From Cryobacterium sp. (GTDB taxonomy: Bacteria > Actinomycetota > Actinomycetes > Actinomycetales > Microbacteriaceae): a DNA stretch of 52,219 nt. The DNA lies in NCBI RefSeq assembly GCF_026786305.1, contig NZ_JAJAYI010000011.1:1-52219 (forward strand). Direction: 5' to 3'. The notes under the pieces were generated by a model. That model was not told where the DNA came from. It saw only the letters and a list, made by a program, of their open reading frames with translations, and ran no database searches. The translations under genes were made by a program, and so were the position numbers. How positions within the stretch are numbered: the stretch's first letter is position 1; each line of letters opens with the position of its first letter. Shown here piece by piece: positions 17,564 to 27,165 of the stretch.

Positions 17564-19129
17564 CTAGTCGTTCGAATCGGTGAGGGTGACGAGGCCGGCC
17601 AGCGTCCAGATGCGCAGCACGGGCCCGTTCTCATCCCTCGTGGAGTTGACGCTGCCTGCGTTGAAGGTGCGCCTGTCGGCGGTGAATAGGCCGTTTCGCT
17701 CGCCGTTCTCGCTCGAGCTGCTGCGTCCCGAGTAGTCCACCCCACCAACCACGGCGTGCGTTTCGACGCGCACCGGGGCATCCGCTGGCAAAATCAGCTT
17801 GGTTTCGCCGGCTCCGAGCCAGACATCAATCGTGCGGTCGTTGCGAAGGCCCGGGTTGTCGAAGTCACGCAGGTCAAGGATCGTCTGGCCGGCGATCATG
17901 GCGTAACCGGGCGTCTCGGTGGCATCCGCGGTGTTCGCGCTGAGCGCCCAGACATTCGTGCCAAAGGCGGAGAATTGGGTGCCGGGGGGGAACACAGCCA
18001 CGGCCGCGATGACGACGGCGGCGAGAAGGGCGAAGCCTCCCATGGCGCCGTCGGTGCGGCCGCGAATTCCGGCGATGACGATGCCGACCGCGAGAACGCC
18101 AAGGGCGAAGGCGAGGCCGAGCAGAACGACTTCGTTCGACCAGACACCACGGGAATTGACCATGGCCGCCACGGCGCCGGTTGCGAGCGCCAGACCGAGC
18201 ACGATGGAGGTGAATCCCGTACCGGGGCGGCGAGCGCGCACGAGAGCGCGCCGCGCAGCCTGGCGTGCGAGGTGCTGTTCCTGCCAGATATTGTTCTGGT
18301 CCGCCGGCTTTTCTCGGCCCGAGACATACGTTGCTGCGCTGTAGGGGCTGGGGTAGTGGGTGCCACTGCCACTCGGAGTCTCGGCGCCGGCCGCCGGTGA
18401 CTCGGCCCGGGATTCGGTTGCTGATGCCGTGTTCGTGGCGGGAGCACGTTCTTCGGGCACGAAGGCCGACGCGGGGCCCACAGCGGTGCGCGGTGGCGTC
18501 GAACCATAGCCGGGCATGGGGTACGAGCCGGAGCGGCCCGACGGTGAGCCGGTCGAGCGGGCTGACCCGTTCGCGCCGGCTGCCCCGGTGCGGTTGCCGC
18601 TCCGGCGCCGAACCAGATAGACGACCAGCCAGCCGATGCCAGCCAGGAGGGCCAGGCTCCAGCCGATCCCAAACAGTGTGCTTAGCCAGTTGGGCAGGCC
18701 CACGACGGGGCCGCGCCACCAGCCGTCTTGAAAGATCGGCACGATCGTGAAGAAAAGCAGAGCGCCGATGGCGATCATGGCCGGTTGAAATCGACCACGC
18801 AGGGCATCCTCGACGTAGATGCGACCGGCGCCGCGCGGCAGGAGCGCCCAGCCCACGGCGTAGGCGAAGATTACGGGGCCGCCGAGAATGGCAAGGACGA
18901 CCGCAATGCCGCGCACGATCAGCGGGTCGAGCCCGGTGCGAGCTGCGATGCCTCCGCAGACGCCAGCAAACCAGCGGTCGCCATCGCGGTTCAGACCGGA
19001 AGCCCGGATCCAGTCGAAGAATCGGGTGATCTGGTCGGGCTTCGGCTCGGTGTCCGAGTAGGTCGTGCCAGGCAGGGTGCTGCCAGGCTGGGTGCTACCG
19101 GGATGCGGTGGGAGGGGGGTGTCGTTCAT
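17564..19129 (-). CDS. PspC-domain envelope protein with C-terminal LiaF-like region
   Basis: 521 aa. A PspC domain lies at residues about 28-95 (DRWFAGVCGGIAARTGLDPL then membrane segment VVLAILGGPVIFAYAVGWALL). A second group of membrane segments around 115-190, a Ser/Pro-rich linker, a third membrane group at about 300-400, and a C-terminal extracytoplasmic beta-rich domain (DVWLGAGETKLILPADAPV) resembling the LiaF/DUF2154 fold follow. Start at 19129 begins MNDTPLPPHPG; an upstream extension would run into the divergent promoter. Divergent from the PspC-kinase gene with 112 bases between them, so it is a likely target or sensor partner of that pair. Confidence 0.82.
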   Translation of the reverse strand: MNDTPLPPHPGSTQPGSTLPGTTYSDTEPKPDQITRFFDWIRASGLNRDGDRWFAGVCGGIAARTGLDPLIVRGIAVVLAILGGPVIFAYAVGWALLPRGAGRIYVEDALRGRFQPAMIAIGALLFFTIVPIFQDGWWRGPVVGLPNWLSTLFGIGWSLALLAGIGWLVVYLVRRRSGNRTGAAGANGSARSTGSPSGRSGSYPMPGYGSTPPRTAVGPASAFVPEERAPATNTASATESRAESPAAGAETPSGSGTHYPSPYSAATYVSGREKPADQNNIWQEQHLARQAARRALVRARRPGTGFTSIVLGLALATGAVAAMVNSRGVWSNEVVLLGLAFALGVLAVGIVIAGIRGRTDGAMGGFALLAAVVIAAVAVFPPGTQFSAFGTNVWALSANTADATETPGYAMIAGQTILDLRDFDNPGLRNDRTIDVWLGAGETKLILPADAPVRVETHAVVGGVDYSGRSSSSENGERNGLFTADRRTFNAGSVNSTRDENGPVLRIWTLAGLVTLTDSND

Positions 19130-19241
19130 GCTTCGAGTCTGGCAGCGCGGCCGACCAGCAGCCATGGGGGATGACCCTGACTGAACCCTGAACTCTCGCC
19201 GCACGCGACCGGGCGTACCCCCGGCGTGCTTTGATGAACGA

Positions 19242-20588
19242 GTGAGAACCGAACGGATAACCCGGCCCCGGCTTCGCCTGCTCGGCGGAGTCTGCGCCGG
19301 GTTCGCCGACCACACCGGCCTGCCGGTGACAACCGTGCGCGTGGCCACCATGCTGCTGTCGCTGTGCGGAGGCGCCGGCGTGCTGCTCTACGCCTGGTTG
19401 TGGGCAACGACACCGAGTACCGTCGCGCCGACGGCGGCGGAACCGCTCCCCAAATCCAGTCTGGCCCGCGCGGTTTCTCCCGCCGCCAGTCGCGCCACCG
19501 ACGTTTCGTCCGGCAGCGCCCGGATGAAGCCGGACGCGCCCGGTATACCCGACCTCGCTTTGCGCGCCCCGGCAGCGGATGCCCAGCTCGCCCGCGCCGC
19601 GCCGGTCACCGAGATCCTGCTCGGACTCGCCCTGCTTGCGGCTGGCATCGCCCTGGTGGCCAGCCGTCTCGGGGCCAACATTCCGCTCGCCGTCGTCGTG
19701 CCCGGGATCGTCGTGCTCGCCGGCACCGCGCTGGCCTGGCGGCAGTTTGCCGACGTGCGCAGCGGCGCCGCCCAGCAATCCTCTGCCCTGGCGGTGCGCA
19801 CGCTTGGCGCGCTCGTGTTGGTGGCGGTGGGCATTCTGCTGTTTTTCGTGACCGGGGACAGCCCGAACGTGTGGACTGTCATTCTGGCCGCCGCATCCGT
19901 TCTGCTCGCCGTCATCGTCGTCATCGCACCGTGGGTGCTGCGACTCTGGAGCGACCTCGCCGACGAGCGGGCCGCTCGGGAGCGTGAGGCCGAACGGGCC
20001 GAGATCGCCGCGCACCTGCACGATTCGGTGTTACAGACCCTCGCCCTCATTCAGCAGAAGGCCGGCCCGCACAGCGAGGCCGCTCGCCTCGCCCGCGCGC
20101 AGGAACGCGAGCTACGCGAGTGGCTGTTCACCGGTTCAAGCGGTGGTACGACCGACCTCGCCACCGAACTGCGCCGCATCGCAAGCGCAATCGAAGCGGA
20201 CTTCACGGTGCACTTCGAGGTCGTCAGCGCCGGCGTTCTGCCGGGCGAGGCCCCCAGACCCCTCGTTGCGGCAGCCCGCGAAGCGATGCTCAACGCCGCC
20301 CGTCATGCCGGCGGCCCGGTCTCGGTCTACCTCGAAATCGGTCGGCGCGGCCTCGAACTCAGTGTGACCGACCGCGGCCCGGGTTTCGCCCGCGATACCG
20401 TGCCCGAGGATCGACTCGGTGTTCGTGAATCCATCATCGGGCGGATGCGCCGGGCTGGCGGCACGGCGGTTGTGCGCTCGGGGCCCGGCGGCACCGGCAC
20501 CGAGATCCTGCTCACCCTTCCACCGATTCCGAACGAGTCTCCAGCACCGCTTGGAGACCCCCATCCCCAAGAAACGTCCCTGCCATGA
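19242..20588 (+). CDS. PspC-fused sensor histidine kinase (NarL/LiaS class)
   Basis: 448 aa, GTG start. The N-terminus is a PspC domain (RLLGGVCAGFADHTGLPVTT and an adjoining membrane segment). About four more membrane segments follow at residues 125-230, then a HisKA_3 dimerisation helix AEIAAHLHDSVLQTLALIQ with phospho-acceptor H260, and an HATPase with DRGPGFA and GGTGTEI. It phosphorylates the response regulator encoded next, whose ATG overlaps its stop by four bases. By analogy with LiaSR-type systems it monitors membrane or cell-wall stress; that role is inferred. Confidence 0.88.
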   Translation: MRTERITRPRLRLLGGVCAGFADHTGLPVTTVRVATMLLSLCGGAGVLLYAWLWATTPSTVAPTAAEPLPKSSLARAVSPAASRATDVSSGSARMKPDAPGIPDLALRAPAADAQLARAAPVTEILLGLALLAAGIALVASRLGANIPLAVVVPGIVVLAGTALAWRQFADVRSGAAQQSSALAVRTLGALVLVAVGILLFFVTGDSPNVWTVILAAASVLLAVIVVIAPWVLRLWSDLADERAAREREAERAEIAAHLHDSVLQTLALIQQKAGPHSEAARLARAQERELREWLFTGSSGGTTDLATELRRIASAIEADFTVHFEVVSAGVLPGEAPRPLVAAAREAMLNAARHAGGPVSVYLEIGRRGLELSVTDRGPGFARDTVPEDRLGVRESIIGRMRRAGGTAVVRSGPGGTGTEILLTLPPIPNESPAPLGDPHPQETSLP

Positions 20589-21262
20589 CCCCCAGCGCGG
20601 AACCGACGCCCGAGCCGCTCGCGGTCCTCATCGTCGACGACCACTCGATCTTTCGCTCCGGCCTGCGCGCCGAGCTCGACGCCAGCCTCTCGGTGCTCGG
20701 CGAAGCGGCGACCGTCGACGAGGCGATTGACCTCGTGACCCGGCTGCAGCCGCGCGTCGTGCTTCTCGATGTTCACCTACCCGGAGGCCGCGGCGGCGGC
20801 GGCGCCGAGGTCATTCGCGAGGCAGCGACGCACGCCCCGCACACCCTCTTTCTCGCACTCAGCGTTTCTGATGCAGCGGATGACGTGGTCAGCGTCATTC
20901 GAGCCGGTGCCCGCGGGTACATCACCAAGAGCGCGTCGGGGGCCGAGGTCTCTGATGCTGCCCGCCGGGTGGCTGGCGGTGACGCGGTGTTCTCACCCCG
21001 GCTGGCCGGATTCGTGCTCGACGCGTTCGGCGCCGTGGCCGGTGAGACCGCCCAAACCGATGAGGAACTCGACCGGCTCTCGGCCCGTGAGACCGAGGTG
21101 ATGCGACTGATCGCCCGCGGCTACAGCTATAAAGAGGTCGCAACGACCCTGTTCATTGCAACGAAAACCGTGGAGACACACGTGTCGAACGTGTTGCGCA
21201 AACTGCAGCTCTCGAGCCGACACGAACTGACCGCCTGGGCCCTCGAACGCAAACTGCTCTAG
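20585..21262 (+). CDS. LuxR/NarL-family response regulator
   Basis: 225 aa. Receiver domain 13-130 with the acidic pair in VDDH, phospho-acceptor D62 in VVLLDVHLPGG, and the conserved Lys in YITKSAS. A LuxR-type helix-turn-helix lies at about 160-222 (LSARETEVMRLIARG, then TVETHVSNVLRKL). A glycine-rich insertion (GGRGGGGAEV) follows the phospho-site. Cognate regulator of the PspC-kinase by overlap and order. Convergent with the ABC-2 permease gene with one base between stops, and no terminator is visible there. Confidence 0.9.
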   Translation: MTPSAEPTPEPLAVLIVDDHSIFRSGLRAELDASLSVLGEAATVDEAIDLVTRLQPRVVLLDVHLPGGRGGGGAEVIREAATHAPHTLFLALSVSDAADDVVSVIRAGARGYITKSASGAEVSDAARRVAGGDAVFSPRLAGFVLDAFGAVAGETAQTDEELDRLSARETEVMRLIARGYSYKEVATTLFIATKTVETHVSNVLRKLQLSSRHELTAWALERKLL

Positions 21263-21263
21263 G

Positions 21264-22076
21264 TCAGCTGTCTCTGCGGATCCAGCGGAACGTCACGCGG
21301 CTGAGTATGAGCCCGACGACGAGCCAGAGAGCGAGCGCCCCGGCAACCCAAGCGAGATTCCAGACGCCGTTCTGCTCGGCGGCAGCAAAACTATCGGGCA
21401 GAAAAACGCTGCGCATGCCCTGCGCCATCCACTTGAGCGGAAACAGGCCGGCCAGGTTCTGCATCCAGTCCGGCAGGGTGCTGAACTGCAGGTAGACCCC
21501 CGAGATGAACTGCAGCACGAGCACGATCGGGGCCACAACGGCGGTCGCGCTCTTGCCCGATCGGGGCACGGCAGAAAGCGCGATGCCCAGAAAAGCCGAG
21601 GTGATGACGCCGAGCAGAAACACCCAGGCGAACAGCAACCACTTCTCACCGGACGTGGGCAGGTCGATGCCGAGCGCGAATCGAGCGACGAGCAGCAGCA
21701 GTCCGGCCTGCAGTATGGCGGTCACGAAGACTTGCCCGATCTTGCCCATGAAGTAGCTGAACGGTGATAACGGGGTGCCGCCGAGACGTTTAAGGGTGCC
21801 GTCGCTCTTCTCGCCGGCGATGTCCACCGCCAGGTTCTGCACGCCCGACAGCAGCATGCCGGCGGCGAGCATTCCGGGCAGGTAGTAGGCACCGACGCTC
21901 ACGCCACCGGTGCCGTCGGGATTCGTGCCCAGGTTGCCACCCACGCTGAAGGCGGCCGTGAAGATGCCGAGCATGATGAAGGGAAACAAGAACGTGAAAA
22001 ACACGGTGTCGGGGGAACGAAAGTAGATCCGGGTCTCGTACCCGACCCGGCTGGCCCCGCTGAAGAATATGCTCAT
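21264..22076 (-). CDS. ABC-2 type exporter permease
   Basis: 270 aa, six membrane segments in the ABC-2 pattern, with the amphipathic N-terminus (YETRIYFRSPDTVFFTFLFP) and the conserved loop KSDGTLKRLGGTPLSP between segments 2 and 3. It forms an exporter with the ATPase gene upstream; its ATG overlaps that gene's stop by four bases. Typical substrates of this class are antibiotics, lipids or polysaccharide precursors; nothing here identifies one. Confidence 0.85.
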   Translation of the reverse strand: MSIFFSGASRVGYETRIYFRSPDTVFFTFLFPFIMLGIFTAAFSVGGNLGTNPDGTGGVSVGAYYLPGMLAAGMLLSGVQNLAVDIAGEKSDGTLKRLGGTPLSPFSYFMGKIGQVFVTAILQAGLLLLVARFALGIDLPTSGEKWLLFAWVFLLGVITSAFLGIALSAVPRSGKSATAVVAPIVLVLQFISGVYLQFSTLPDWMQNLAGLFPLKWMAQGMRSVFLPDSFAAAEQNGVWNLAWVAGALALWLVVGLILSRVTFRWIRRDS

Positions 22077-22987
22077 GTGAGAATATCTCCCGTTCCGTTC
22101 GAAACCGAGCTTGGGGCTTTCGGCTGCGTCGGCAGTTTGTCACCACGCACCAGGCCCAGGTAGACATCTTCGAGGCTCGGCCGGATGACCTCAAGGTCGA
22201 CCGGCTCTCCGCCGGTCTGCGCGATGAGCTCGGCCACCACCGCACCCGGCTCGCTCGTGCGGCGCTCGTGAACCAGGCCGACGGCATCCCGCCAGCGCAC
22301 GAGCGGAACGCGCGCCTCGGTGCCGCCGATCTCATCGATCGCGCCGATGTCGATGAGTCGGCCGCCAGCGATGACCCCGGCCCGATCGCCAAGTTGCGCG
22401 GCCTCGTCGAGGTAGTGCGTCGTAAGCAGAATGGTCGTGCCCTCGGCTTTCAGCCCGCGGATGAGGTTCCAGAACTGATGCCGGGCCTCCGGGTCGAAGC
22501 CGGTGGTCGGTTCGTCGAGAAAGAGCAGCTCGGGCCGCCCGATGATGCCGAGCGCGACATCCACTCGGCGTCGCTGCCCACCGGAGAGCTTGCTGATGCG
22601 GGTCTTGGCCTTCTCGCGCAGCCCGGCGGCGTCGATGACCTCGTCGACATTGCGGGGGTTCGGATAGAAACCCGCGAAGTGCGTGAGCTGTTCGGTCACC
22701 GTCACATTGCCCTGCTCGCCGCTGGTCTGCAACACCATGCCGAGTCGCGCCTTCCAATCGAGACCGCCGTGTCGCGGGTCGACGCCGAGCACGCTCACCT
22801 CGCCCGAACTGCGATCGCGATATCCCTCAAGAATCTCAATCGTGGTGCTCTTACCTGCCCCGTTCGGGCCGAGCAGGACGAAGGTCTCACCGGCCGCGAT
22901 GGAGAAGCTCACACCGTTGACGGCCGCCAGGGTCCCATAGGACTTGCGCAGGTCGCGCACCTGCACCACCGGGTCTAAGAATGTCAT
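22073..22987 (-). CDS. ABC exporter ATP-binding protein
   Basis: 304 aa with complete motifs: Walker A GPNGAGKST (residues 40-48), Q-loop at VLQTSGEQG, signature LSGGQRRRVD (134-143), Walker B LLFLDEPTTGFD and H-loop LTTHYLDEA. The C-terminal extension of about 90 residues is common in drug-resistance (DrrA-like) ATPases. Start at 22987 (MTFLDPVVQVRDL) fits the family; a longer upstream reading is Arg/Ser-rich and unlikely. Confidence 0.88.
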   Translation of the reverse strand: MTFLDPVVQVRDLRKSYGTLAAVNGVSFSIAAGETFVLLGPNGAGKSTTIEILEGYRDRSSGEVSVLGVDPRHGGLDWKARLGMVLQTSGEQGNVTVTEQLTHFAGFYPNPRNVDEVIDAAGLREKAKTRISKLSGGQRRRVDVALGIIGRPELLFLDEPTTGFDPEARHQFWNLIRGLKAEGTTILLTTHYLDEAAQLGDRAGVIAGGRLIDIGAIDEIGGTEARVPLVRWRDAVGLVHERRTSEPGAVVAELIAQTGGEPVDLEVIRPSLEDVYLGLVRGDKLPTQPKAPSSVSNGTGDILT

Positions 22988-23162
22988 GTCACCAGAATCC
23001 CACCGCGGGGCCGCCCGCACCACCGGGCAGCCGGCTGATTTATGCATCCACCGGTCGATGGATGCTCCGCAACCCGACTCAAGCCGACTTGCCCCTTTTC
23101 TACTCAGAGTCGCCATGTGAACGGGGACTCCGGGTAGAACGGAGACTCTCAGCGAAAGGCGG

Positions 23163-24365
23163 CTAGGCGAACAGGCGCTGGAGGCGCTTTACGCCCTCAA
23201 GCAGGGCGTCGTCGCCGAGGGCGTACGACAGGCGCAGGAACCCGCTCGGGCCGAAGGCCTCGCCGGGAACGGCGGCCACTTCGGCCTGGTCGAGCATCAG
23301 GTCGGCCAGTTCGAGAGAGGTTGTCGGGGTGGCCCCGCCCCACTCACGGCCGAGTAGACCCGTCACATCGGGATAGACGTAGAAGGCACCCTGTGGAGTC
23401 GGTGTCACGACGCCGGGGATCTTGTTCAACTCCGCAACGATCAGCCTGCGGCGGCGGTCGAAAGCCACCCGCATGGCCTCAGCGGCATCCTGCGGGCCGT
23501 TCAGCGCGGCGATTCCGGCGCGTTGCGAGATATTCGACACGTTGGACGAGAGATGCGACTGCAGGTTTGCTGCCGCCTTGATGGCGTCGCCGGGGCCGAC
23601 CATCCAGCCGAGACGCCAGCCGGTCATGGCATATGTCTTCGCAACGCCGTTCACCAGGATGGTGCGGTCGGCGAGCGCGGGCACGACTTCGACGATAGAC
23701 ACCGCGCGAACGCCGTCATAGGTGAGGTTCTGGTAAATCTCGTCGGAGATGACCCAGAGGCCATTGTCTTCGGCCCACTGGCCGATCGCCCGAGTCTGTT
23801 CCGGCGAGTAGACGGCGCCGGTGGGGTTGGACGGTGAGACGAATAGCAGCACCTTGCTGCGCGGGGTGCGTGCAGCTTCAAGCTGCTCGACGGTCACGAG
23901 GTAACCCTGGTCGCTGCCGGCGAAGACATCGACCTGCACGCCGCCGGCGAGACGGATCGCCTCGGGGTAGGTGGTCCAATACGGGGTCGGCACGATGACC
24001 TCGTCGCCGGGATCGAGCAGGGTCGCGAAGGCCTGGTAGACGGCCTGCTTGCCACCGTTGGTGACGACGACCTGGCTCGGCGAGATCGCGAGCCCGCTGT
24101 CGCGCAGCGTCTTGGCCGCGATGGCCTCGCGCAGCTCGGGCAGACCAGCTGCCGGGGTGTACCGATAGTTCTTCGGATCACGCACGGCGGCCAGCGCCGC
24201 CTCCACAATGTGCTCGGGCGTCTGAAAGTCGGGTTCCCCCGCCGCGAAGCTGATCACCGCCCGCCCCGCTGCCTGCAGCGCCTTGGCCTTGCCGTCAACC
24301 TTGAGGGTTGCCGATTCAGCAATAGAGCCGATCCGAGTAGAAATTCGCTTGAGTTCGTGAGCCAC
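23163..24365 (-). CDS. Aspartate/aromatic aminotransferase, class I (AspC type)
   Basis: 400 aa PLP enzyme that interconverts aspartate/glutamate and oxo-acids. Substrate- and PLP-binding landmarks: [11 protein letters not shown]180 in SPSNPTG, D208 and Y211 in SDEIY, Schiff-base K243 in [13 protein letters not shown], and R372-region SGFLRLSYA near the C-terminus. It matches subgroup I-gamma aspartate aminotransferases, which actinobacteria keep directly near secE-nusG. GTG start. Stands alone, divergent from the carotenoid genes with 155 bases between them. Confidence 0.9.
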   Translation of the reverse strand: MAHELKRISTRIGSIAESATLKVDGKAKALQAAGRAVISFAAGEPDFQTPEHIVEAALAAVRDPKNYRYTPAAGLPELREAIAAKTLRDSGLAISPSQVVVTNGGKQAVYQAFATLLDPGDEVIVPTPYWTTYPEAIRLAGGVQVDVFAGSDQGYLVTVEQLEAARTPRSKVLLFVSPSNPTGAVYSPEQTRAIGQWAEDNGLWVISDEIYQNLTYDGVRAVSIVEVVPALADRTILVNGVAKTYAMTGWRLGWMVGPGDAIKAAANLQSHLSSNVSNISQRAGIAALNGPQDAAEAMRVAFDRRRRLIVAELNKIPGVVTPTPQGAFYVYPDVTGLLGREWGGATPTTSLELADLMLDQAEVAAVPGEAFGPSGFLRLSYALGDDALLEGVKRLQRLFA

Positions 24366-24520
24366 ACGTTGAGCTTAGCTACCCGACCAGCGCTCGGGCT
24401 AGGGGCGCCCCAGGCTGAGCCGGCGCTCGTGTCAGCCCGTCTGGCGTAGATTCGGTCGCCCCCGGCTGAGCGACGCGACACCCGCGAAAAACGGGTCTTT
24501 CGCAGGGATAGAGTGAGAGG

Positions 24521-25363
24521 GTGTTCACCCGCCTGGTTCATATCTCCCGCCCGGTGCTCTGGGTCAACACCATCGGAACCACCGTCATCGGCATGTGGCT
24601 GATCGGGGATTTGTGGCGCTGGGACGTCATTCCCTTGATGCTTTGGGCGACCCTGCCGTTCAACCTACTGATCTACGGCGTGAACGATATCTTCGACCAG
24701 GAAACGGACGCCCAGAACGCCCGCAAGGGCGGCCTCGAGGGGGCCCGCATCCTCGGCTCGGAAACCCGCGGTATCGTGCTTGGGGTTGTGCTGACCAACG
24801 CACCGTTCGTCGCGTATTTTCTGCTCACGCTGCCGCCGGTGGCGCTCGCCTGGATCGCCGCGTACACGGTGATCTTCATCTTCTACTCGGCACCCCCGCT
24901 GCGCTTCAAGGCCCGGCGCTACCTCGACTCGCTCAGTAACGCCGCCTACGCCTTCCCGCTGGTCTTCGTACCCCTCGCCCTCGGCGAGTCGCCGGTCTGG
25001 GCGGCGGCTGTCGGGCTGATGGCGTGGAGTGTGGCCAAGCACACCTACGACGCTGTGCAGGACATCGACGAGGACCGCGCCGCCGGAATCCAGACCACCG
25101 CCGTTCATCTCGGCGCGCGCGGCGCCACGGTTTGGAGCGGCGTGTGGTGGGTTCTGTCCACCGTGGCTTTCGCGCTGATCAGCTGGCCGGTCGCCTTGGT
25201 GAATGCGCTCATCGCTGGCTGGCTGGTGGTGTCGCTGGGACGCAGCCCCACGCCGGCGACGGCCCGCCGCCTGTACCGATACTCGATCGTGTTCCCCTAT
25301 GTTGCAGGTTCCGTTGCCGGGGCCCAAATTGTGGCAGCTATTTTACTAGGAGCCTATCCATGA
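24521..25363 (+). CDS. UbiA-family prenyltransferase, lycopene elongase-like
   Basis: 280 aa integral membrane prenyltransferase starting at GTG. Two Asp-rich Mg-diphosphate motifs are present: YGVNDIFDQETD (N55, D56, D59, D63) and DAVQDIDEDRAAG (D177-D185). The phrase LIYGVNDIFDQETDAQNARK closely resembles the archaeal and actinobacterial lycopene elongases that add C5 units to lycopene for C50 carotenoids. The stop overlaps the start of a CrtI-like gene, as in bacterioruberin clusters (elongase plus 3,4-desaturase). Other UbiA enzymes (for example in quinone synthesis) are possible but fit the context less well. Confidence 0.8.
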   Translation: MFTRLVHISRPVLWVNTIGTTVIGMWLIGDLWRWDVIPLMLWATLPFNLLIYGVNDIFDQETDAQNARKGGLEGARILGSETRGIVLGVVLTNAPFVAYFLLTLPPVALAWIAAYTVIFIFYSAPPLRFKARRYLDSLSNAAYAFPLVFVPLALGESPVWAAAVGLMAWSVAKHTYDAVQDIDEDRAAGIQTTAVHLGARGATVWSGVWWVLSTVAFALISWPVALVNALIAGWLVVSLGRSPTPATARRLYRYSIVFPYVAGSVAGAQIVAAILLGAYP

Positions 25364-26814
25364 CCCGAACGCGCACGAACACGACCCCGCAGCGCATCGT
25401 CGTGCTCGGCGCGGGTATCGGCGGGCTCACTGCCGCCGCGCTGCTGGCTCGCGCCGGCCATTCGGTGACCGTGCTGGAAGGCTCCGACTGGATCGGCGGC
25501 AAGAGCAGGCGCCTCGAGATCGACGGACAGCGCGTGGACACCGGGCCGGCGCTGGTCACTTTTCCCCGGGTCTGGGAGGAACTGCTGGCCCGCTACGACG
25601 CACTCGGTGCCCGCAGGCAAGCTCCCCCTGAGGCCGCCGCGGTGGCTGGGGTGACGCTGCAGAGACTGCCCGAAGTGGGCCGGTACTTCTACCGGGGAGA
25701 GGAAACCACCCTGCCGGTGCCGGCCGGGCATCCCTGGCACGCGGCCTGGATCCGTTTCGAGCGGGAACACGGCGGCCTCGGTCCCCAACTCACGAGCATG
25801 CTCACCGCCGACCCGGCCGACCCGGCGTCGCTGCCGGCCGTACGCAACGTGTTTCGCCTCTACGGCACCCGCCTGACCACGCGCAGCTTTCTAGACGGCC
25901 TGAGCTGGATGCCGGACGGCCTGCGTGAGGTCATCGCCATCCACACCCTCAACGCGGGGGTCTCTCCCCGGCATACCCTCGCCCTGTACGCGAGCATGCC
26001 GGCCATTATGGCCAGGGACGGCGTGTGGGTTCCGGGCGGCGGCGTGAACGAGTTGCCGCTCGCGTTGCACCGGTTGGCGCTGCACGCCGGCGCGGATGTG
26101 AAGACGGGCGAGCCCGTCACATCCGTGTCGAAGGGGCTCGTGACCACGCCGTCGGCGACGTACCTGGCCGACGTGATCGTGAGCGGGCTTGACAGCGCTG
26201 TGCTCGATGGACTGCGCGGCGCGTCGCCGGCACGGCCGCGGGCGCGCTCCTGCTCGGGGGTGGCCATCTATGCGGCCCTCGAAACGTTGCTGCCGGAGGG
26301 CACGGCCACGCACTCCGTCGTGCTGCCCGACGACCCGGCGGCCCTGCACCGCAGCCTCGCTGGCGGGGTTGTGCCGGAACAAACGATGGCTTTCTTGAAC
26401 TACTACCGGCCGCACGAGGTCTATCCCAATGACCGGGCCACAGTGGCGGTGCTCCTGACCGCGCCCGCCGACGGCCGCCACTACGATCTCGACAGCCCGT
26501 GGGTGGCGCGTGAGGTCGCCCGGATCAGCGCCGTCGTGGGCCTGGACCGGCCGATCAGCGAGCTGTTCCGGGACCACGTCGTGCTCGACCCGCACTACTT
26601 CGGCGGCTGGGGTTCGACCGGTGGAGCCCTGTACGGCGCCACCAACCCGCTCTGGCAGAGCGGTCCGTTCCACCGCCCCGGGTACACCAGTTGGGCACGC
26701 CCGTGGCTGTGGCAGGTGGGCGCGTCGGTGCACCCCGGCGGCGGTATCCCGGCCGTGCTCGGCGGCGCCATGACCGCTATGCACAAGCTGATCGGCCGTC
26801 TCGACGGTCGCTGA
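25360..26814 (+). CDS. CrtI/CrtD-like carotenoid desaturase
   Basis: 484 aa FAD oxidoreductase of the phytoene-desaturase superfamily. Dinucleotide fold at the N-terminus (VVLGAGIGGLTAAALLARAG, with the Glu in VLEGSDWIGGKS) and the C-terminal FAD loop (VHPGGGIPAVLGGAMTAM). In the middle TGPALVTFPRVWEEL and PGGGVNELPLAL are typical of the CrtI/CrtD group. The ATG at 25360 overlaps the stop of the elongase gene. The nearest role is desaturation of a C50 intermediate (CrtD-like 3,4-desaturation); a function as phytoene desaturase proper cannot be excluded, but phytoene synthase is not next to it. Confidence 0.8.
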   Translation: MTRTRTNTTPQRIVVLGAGIGGLTAAALLARAGHSVTVLEGSDWIGGKSRRLEIDGQRVDTGPALVTFPRVWEELLARYDALGARRQAPPEAAAVAGVTLQRLPEVGRYFYRGEETTLPVPAGHPWHAAWIRFEREHGGLGPQLTSMLTADPADPASLPAVRNVFRLYGTRLTTRSFLDGLSWMPDGLREVIAIHTLNAGVSPRHTLALYASMPAIMARDGVWVPGGGVNELPLALHRLALHAGADVKTGEPVTSVSKGLVTTPSATYLADVIVSGLDSAVLDGLRGASPARPRARSCSGVAIYAALETLLPEGTATHSVVLPDDPAALHRSLAGGVVPEQTMAFLNYYRPHEVYPNDRATVAVLLTAPADGRHYDLDSPWVAREVARISAVVGLDRPISELFRDHVVLDPHYFGGWGSTGGALYGATNPLWQSGPFHRPGYTSWARPWLWQVGASVHPGGGIPAVLGGAMTAMHKLIGRLDGR

Positions 26815-26926
26815 TCGTGGGAGCTGGCTCGGGCGTGCAAGCGGGGAAAGCCCGACCTGGCAGAGCGGTTGGCACGCGACCAATCGATGAAGACCCACGC
26901 ATCTCGGAGGTATGCGCTAGAGCGTT

Positions 26927-26982
26927 CTGTGCCACTCTGCTTGTGCCACTCTGCTTGTGCCACTCTGCTTGTGCCACTCTGC
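26927..26982 (+). repeat. Four tandem copies of a 14-bp unit
   Basis: TTGTGCCACTCTGC repeats at 26941, 26955 and 26969, preceded by a copy differing in the first base at 26927. It lies in the 351-base gap between the desaturase gene and tRNA-Trp. Apart from this repeat and an AT-rich stretch at 27055-27115 that could hold the tRNA promoter, I see nothing in that gap. Confidence 0.95.
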
Positions 26983-27165
26983 TTGTGTCAGTCAGGCAGA
27001 GAGGTACGGGGCTCATTCAGAGGGCTGACTCGTCTCAGCTTTACAGTGGCCGGTACGTGACCTAGACTTGTTCACGGTAGTTAAATCTGCGATGTTTTTT
27101 TGCGCCTTTTTATCAGTGTTCTCTCTTGGTTGAAAGTGGTATCGGCATGGTGGGTTTGCTTCCAT

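Noticed and set aside
22268..22978. 236-codon plus-strand frame
   Set aside because: Complementary to the exporter ATPase gene, which has all motifs.
26927..26982. Tandem array considered as a CRISPR
   Set aside because: Units are 14 bp and contiguous without spacers; no cas genes in the window.
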